NCBI GenBank assembly: GCA_964560325.1
Contig: CAZLLV010000299.1
Location: forward strand, 1-5,775
Origin: CAZLLV01 sp964560325
GTDB taxonomy: Bacteria > Acidobacteriota > Thermoanaerobaculia > Multivoradales > DATKCC01
DNA length: 5,775 nucleotides
Direction of reading: 5' to 3'
Shown: piece after piece, positions 5,587-5,775 of the stretch
How the letters are laid out: each line of letters begins with the position of its first letter
How positions within the stretch are numbered: position 1 is the stretch's first letter
Program-made: the position numbers and the translations under genes
The notes under the pieces: generated by a model
The model's input: the letters and a program-made list of their open reading frames with translations, nothing else
Database searches by the model: none
Told to the model about the DNA's origin: nothing

Positions 5587-5611
5587 CCCGAGGTGCCAGG
5601 GTCTTCGGAGA
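5587..5611 (+). repeat. REP-like hairpin repeat, right copy
   Basis: This is the second copy of the 25-bp direct repeat at 4523-4547, differing at two positions (G at 5600, A at 5609). It folds as CCGAGG (5588-5593) with CTTCGG (5603-5608), one G-T wobble and a 9-base loop TGCCAGGGT. The outer C-G pair of the left copy is lost here because of the A at 5609. It sits upstream of the transposase-like gene, while the left copy sits downstream. Confidence 0.65.
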
Positions 5612-5725
5612 CAGAGATGCGAAGGCCCCGCCGGAGATGGGATGAGAAGGCCAACCCCCTCACGCAGTACCGTATGAGGGTCTGCAATCTGGAACGAGCT
5701 CGAGGGCTCAGAAAGGAGGCTGGCC
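5612..5725 (+). ncRNA. Structured leader before the right-edge gene; candidate IS110 bridge RNA region
   Basis: These 114 bases precede the partial gene at the right edge and carry no ORF of family character. Visible structure: a 6-bp stem CCCTCA (5657-5662) with TGAGGG (5675-5680) around 12 bases; a 12-bp near-perfect direct repeat (GATGCGAAGGCC at 5616-5627, GATGAGAAGGCC at 5641-5652, 11 of 12 identical); and the palindrome CGAGCTCG (5695-5702). In IS110-group elements the left non-coding end upstream of the recombinase encodes the bridge RNA. If the downstream gene is an IS110 recombinase, this region and perhaps bases to its left would be that RNA. I cannot assign target- or donor-binding loops, so the call is positional only. 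Confidence 0.22.
5712..5719 (+). promoter_or_regulatory. Strong ribosome binding site for the right-edge gene
   Basis: AAAGGAGG lies 6 bases before the GTG at 5726. It is the best Shine-Dalgarno in the window and decides the GTG start over the in-frame GTG at 5744. Confidence 0.75.
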
Positions 5726-5775
5726 GTGGAGAAGCATAGCAAGGTGGAGCAGGCGGTGGGTTTGGACATCAGCGA
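5726..5775 (+). CDS. Probable IS110-family transposase/recombinase, first 16 codons only
   Basis: From the GTG at 5726 the frame stays open to the window edge and encodes MEKHSKVEQAVGLDIS (start codon read as Met). The closing AVGLDIS resembles the first strand of DEDD (RuvC-like) recombinases of the IS110 family, which typically begin with a short variable leader then VGLD or IGID followed by I/V-S/H/G. Asp14 would be the first acidic residue of the DEDD set. IS110 enzymes move circular dsDNA intermediates guided by a bridge RNA. Only 16 residues are visible, and other RNase H-like or actin-like ATPase-fold proteins also start with G-D strands, so this is a tentative call. The neighbouring transposase-like gene and repeats make a mobile element here reasonable. 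Confidence 0.5.
   Translation, partial: MEKHSKVEQAVGLDIS

Noticed and set aside
5541..5611. CRISPR array from the TGCCTG repeats
   Set aside because: Units are 6 bases, overlapping or unevenly spaced, with no spacers of constant length and no cas genes in view.

Overview
The window is GC-rich bacterial chromosome, with G or C at almost every third codon position. It carries six annotated or edge-truncated protein genes plus structured non-coding DNA. No marker in it fixes the taxon. The mix of a DUF4388/PATAN signalling protein, a class II fructose bisphosphatase and a long REP-associated transposase recalls deep-branching soil or sediment lineages such as Acidobacteriota (Thermoanaerobaculia-like). 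That is an inference from memory of these families, not a measurement.

Left part (1-2649): the N-terminal end of a universal stress protein runs leftward off the edge. Divergent from it is a two-gene unit: a glutaryl-CoA dehydrogenase with all recognisable active-site residues, and 28 bp later a GlpX-type fructose-1,6-bisphosphatase. The divergent intergenic region holds a perfect 11-bp inverted repeat. The two enzymes share no pathway step directly, but lysine/tryptophan or aromatic breakdown to crotonyl-CoA and then acetyl-CoA would accompany gluconeogenic growth.

Middle part (2650-4496): a pyrimidine-rich spacer contains a possible dispersed intergenic repeat and a small perfect hairpin just before the next gene. 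Then come a short dCTP deaminase of the 'AGW-DPG' type and, 10 bp later, a 390-residue PATAN/DUF4388 protein. The latter contains a 24-5-24 tandem motif with the geometry of the c-di-GMP-binding MshEN domain, but with altered ligand positions, followed by a winged-helix-like part, a TPR-like hairpin and a second winged-helix-like part.

Right part (4497-5775): this is the accessory end. A leftward Y1 (HUH) transposase-like gene of the REP-associated (RAYT) type is flanked on both sides by a 25-bp hairpin-forming direct repeat (23 of 25 bases identical, 1064 bp apart), the layout of a REPtron. Right of it is a structured, repeat-rich non-coding stretch. It leads to a strong Shine-Dalgarno and the first 16 codons of a gene that resembles the start of an IS110-family DEDD recombinase. 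If that identification holds, the stretch before it is where an IS110-group bridge RNA would be encoded, next to a REP-like hairpin of the kind several IS110 elements use as a target.

The most interesting points are the REPtron-like unit, the possible IS110/bridge-RNA left end beside it, and the degenerate MshEN-like module in the PATAN protein.
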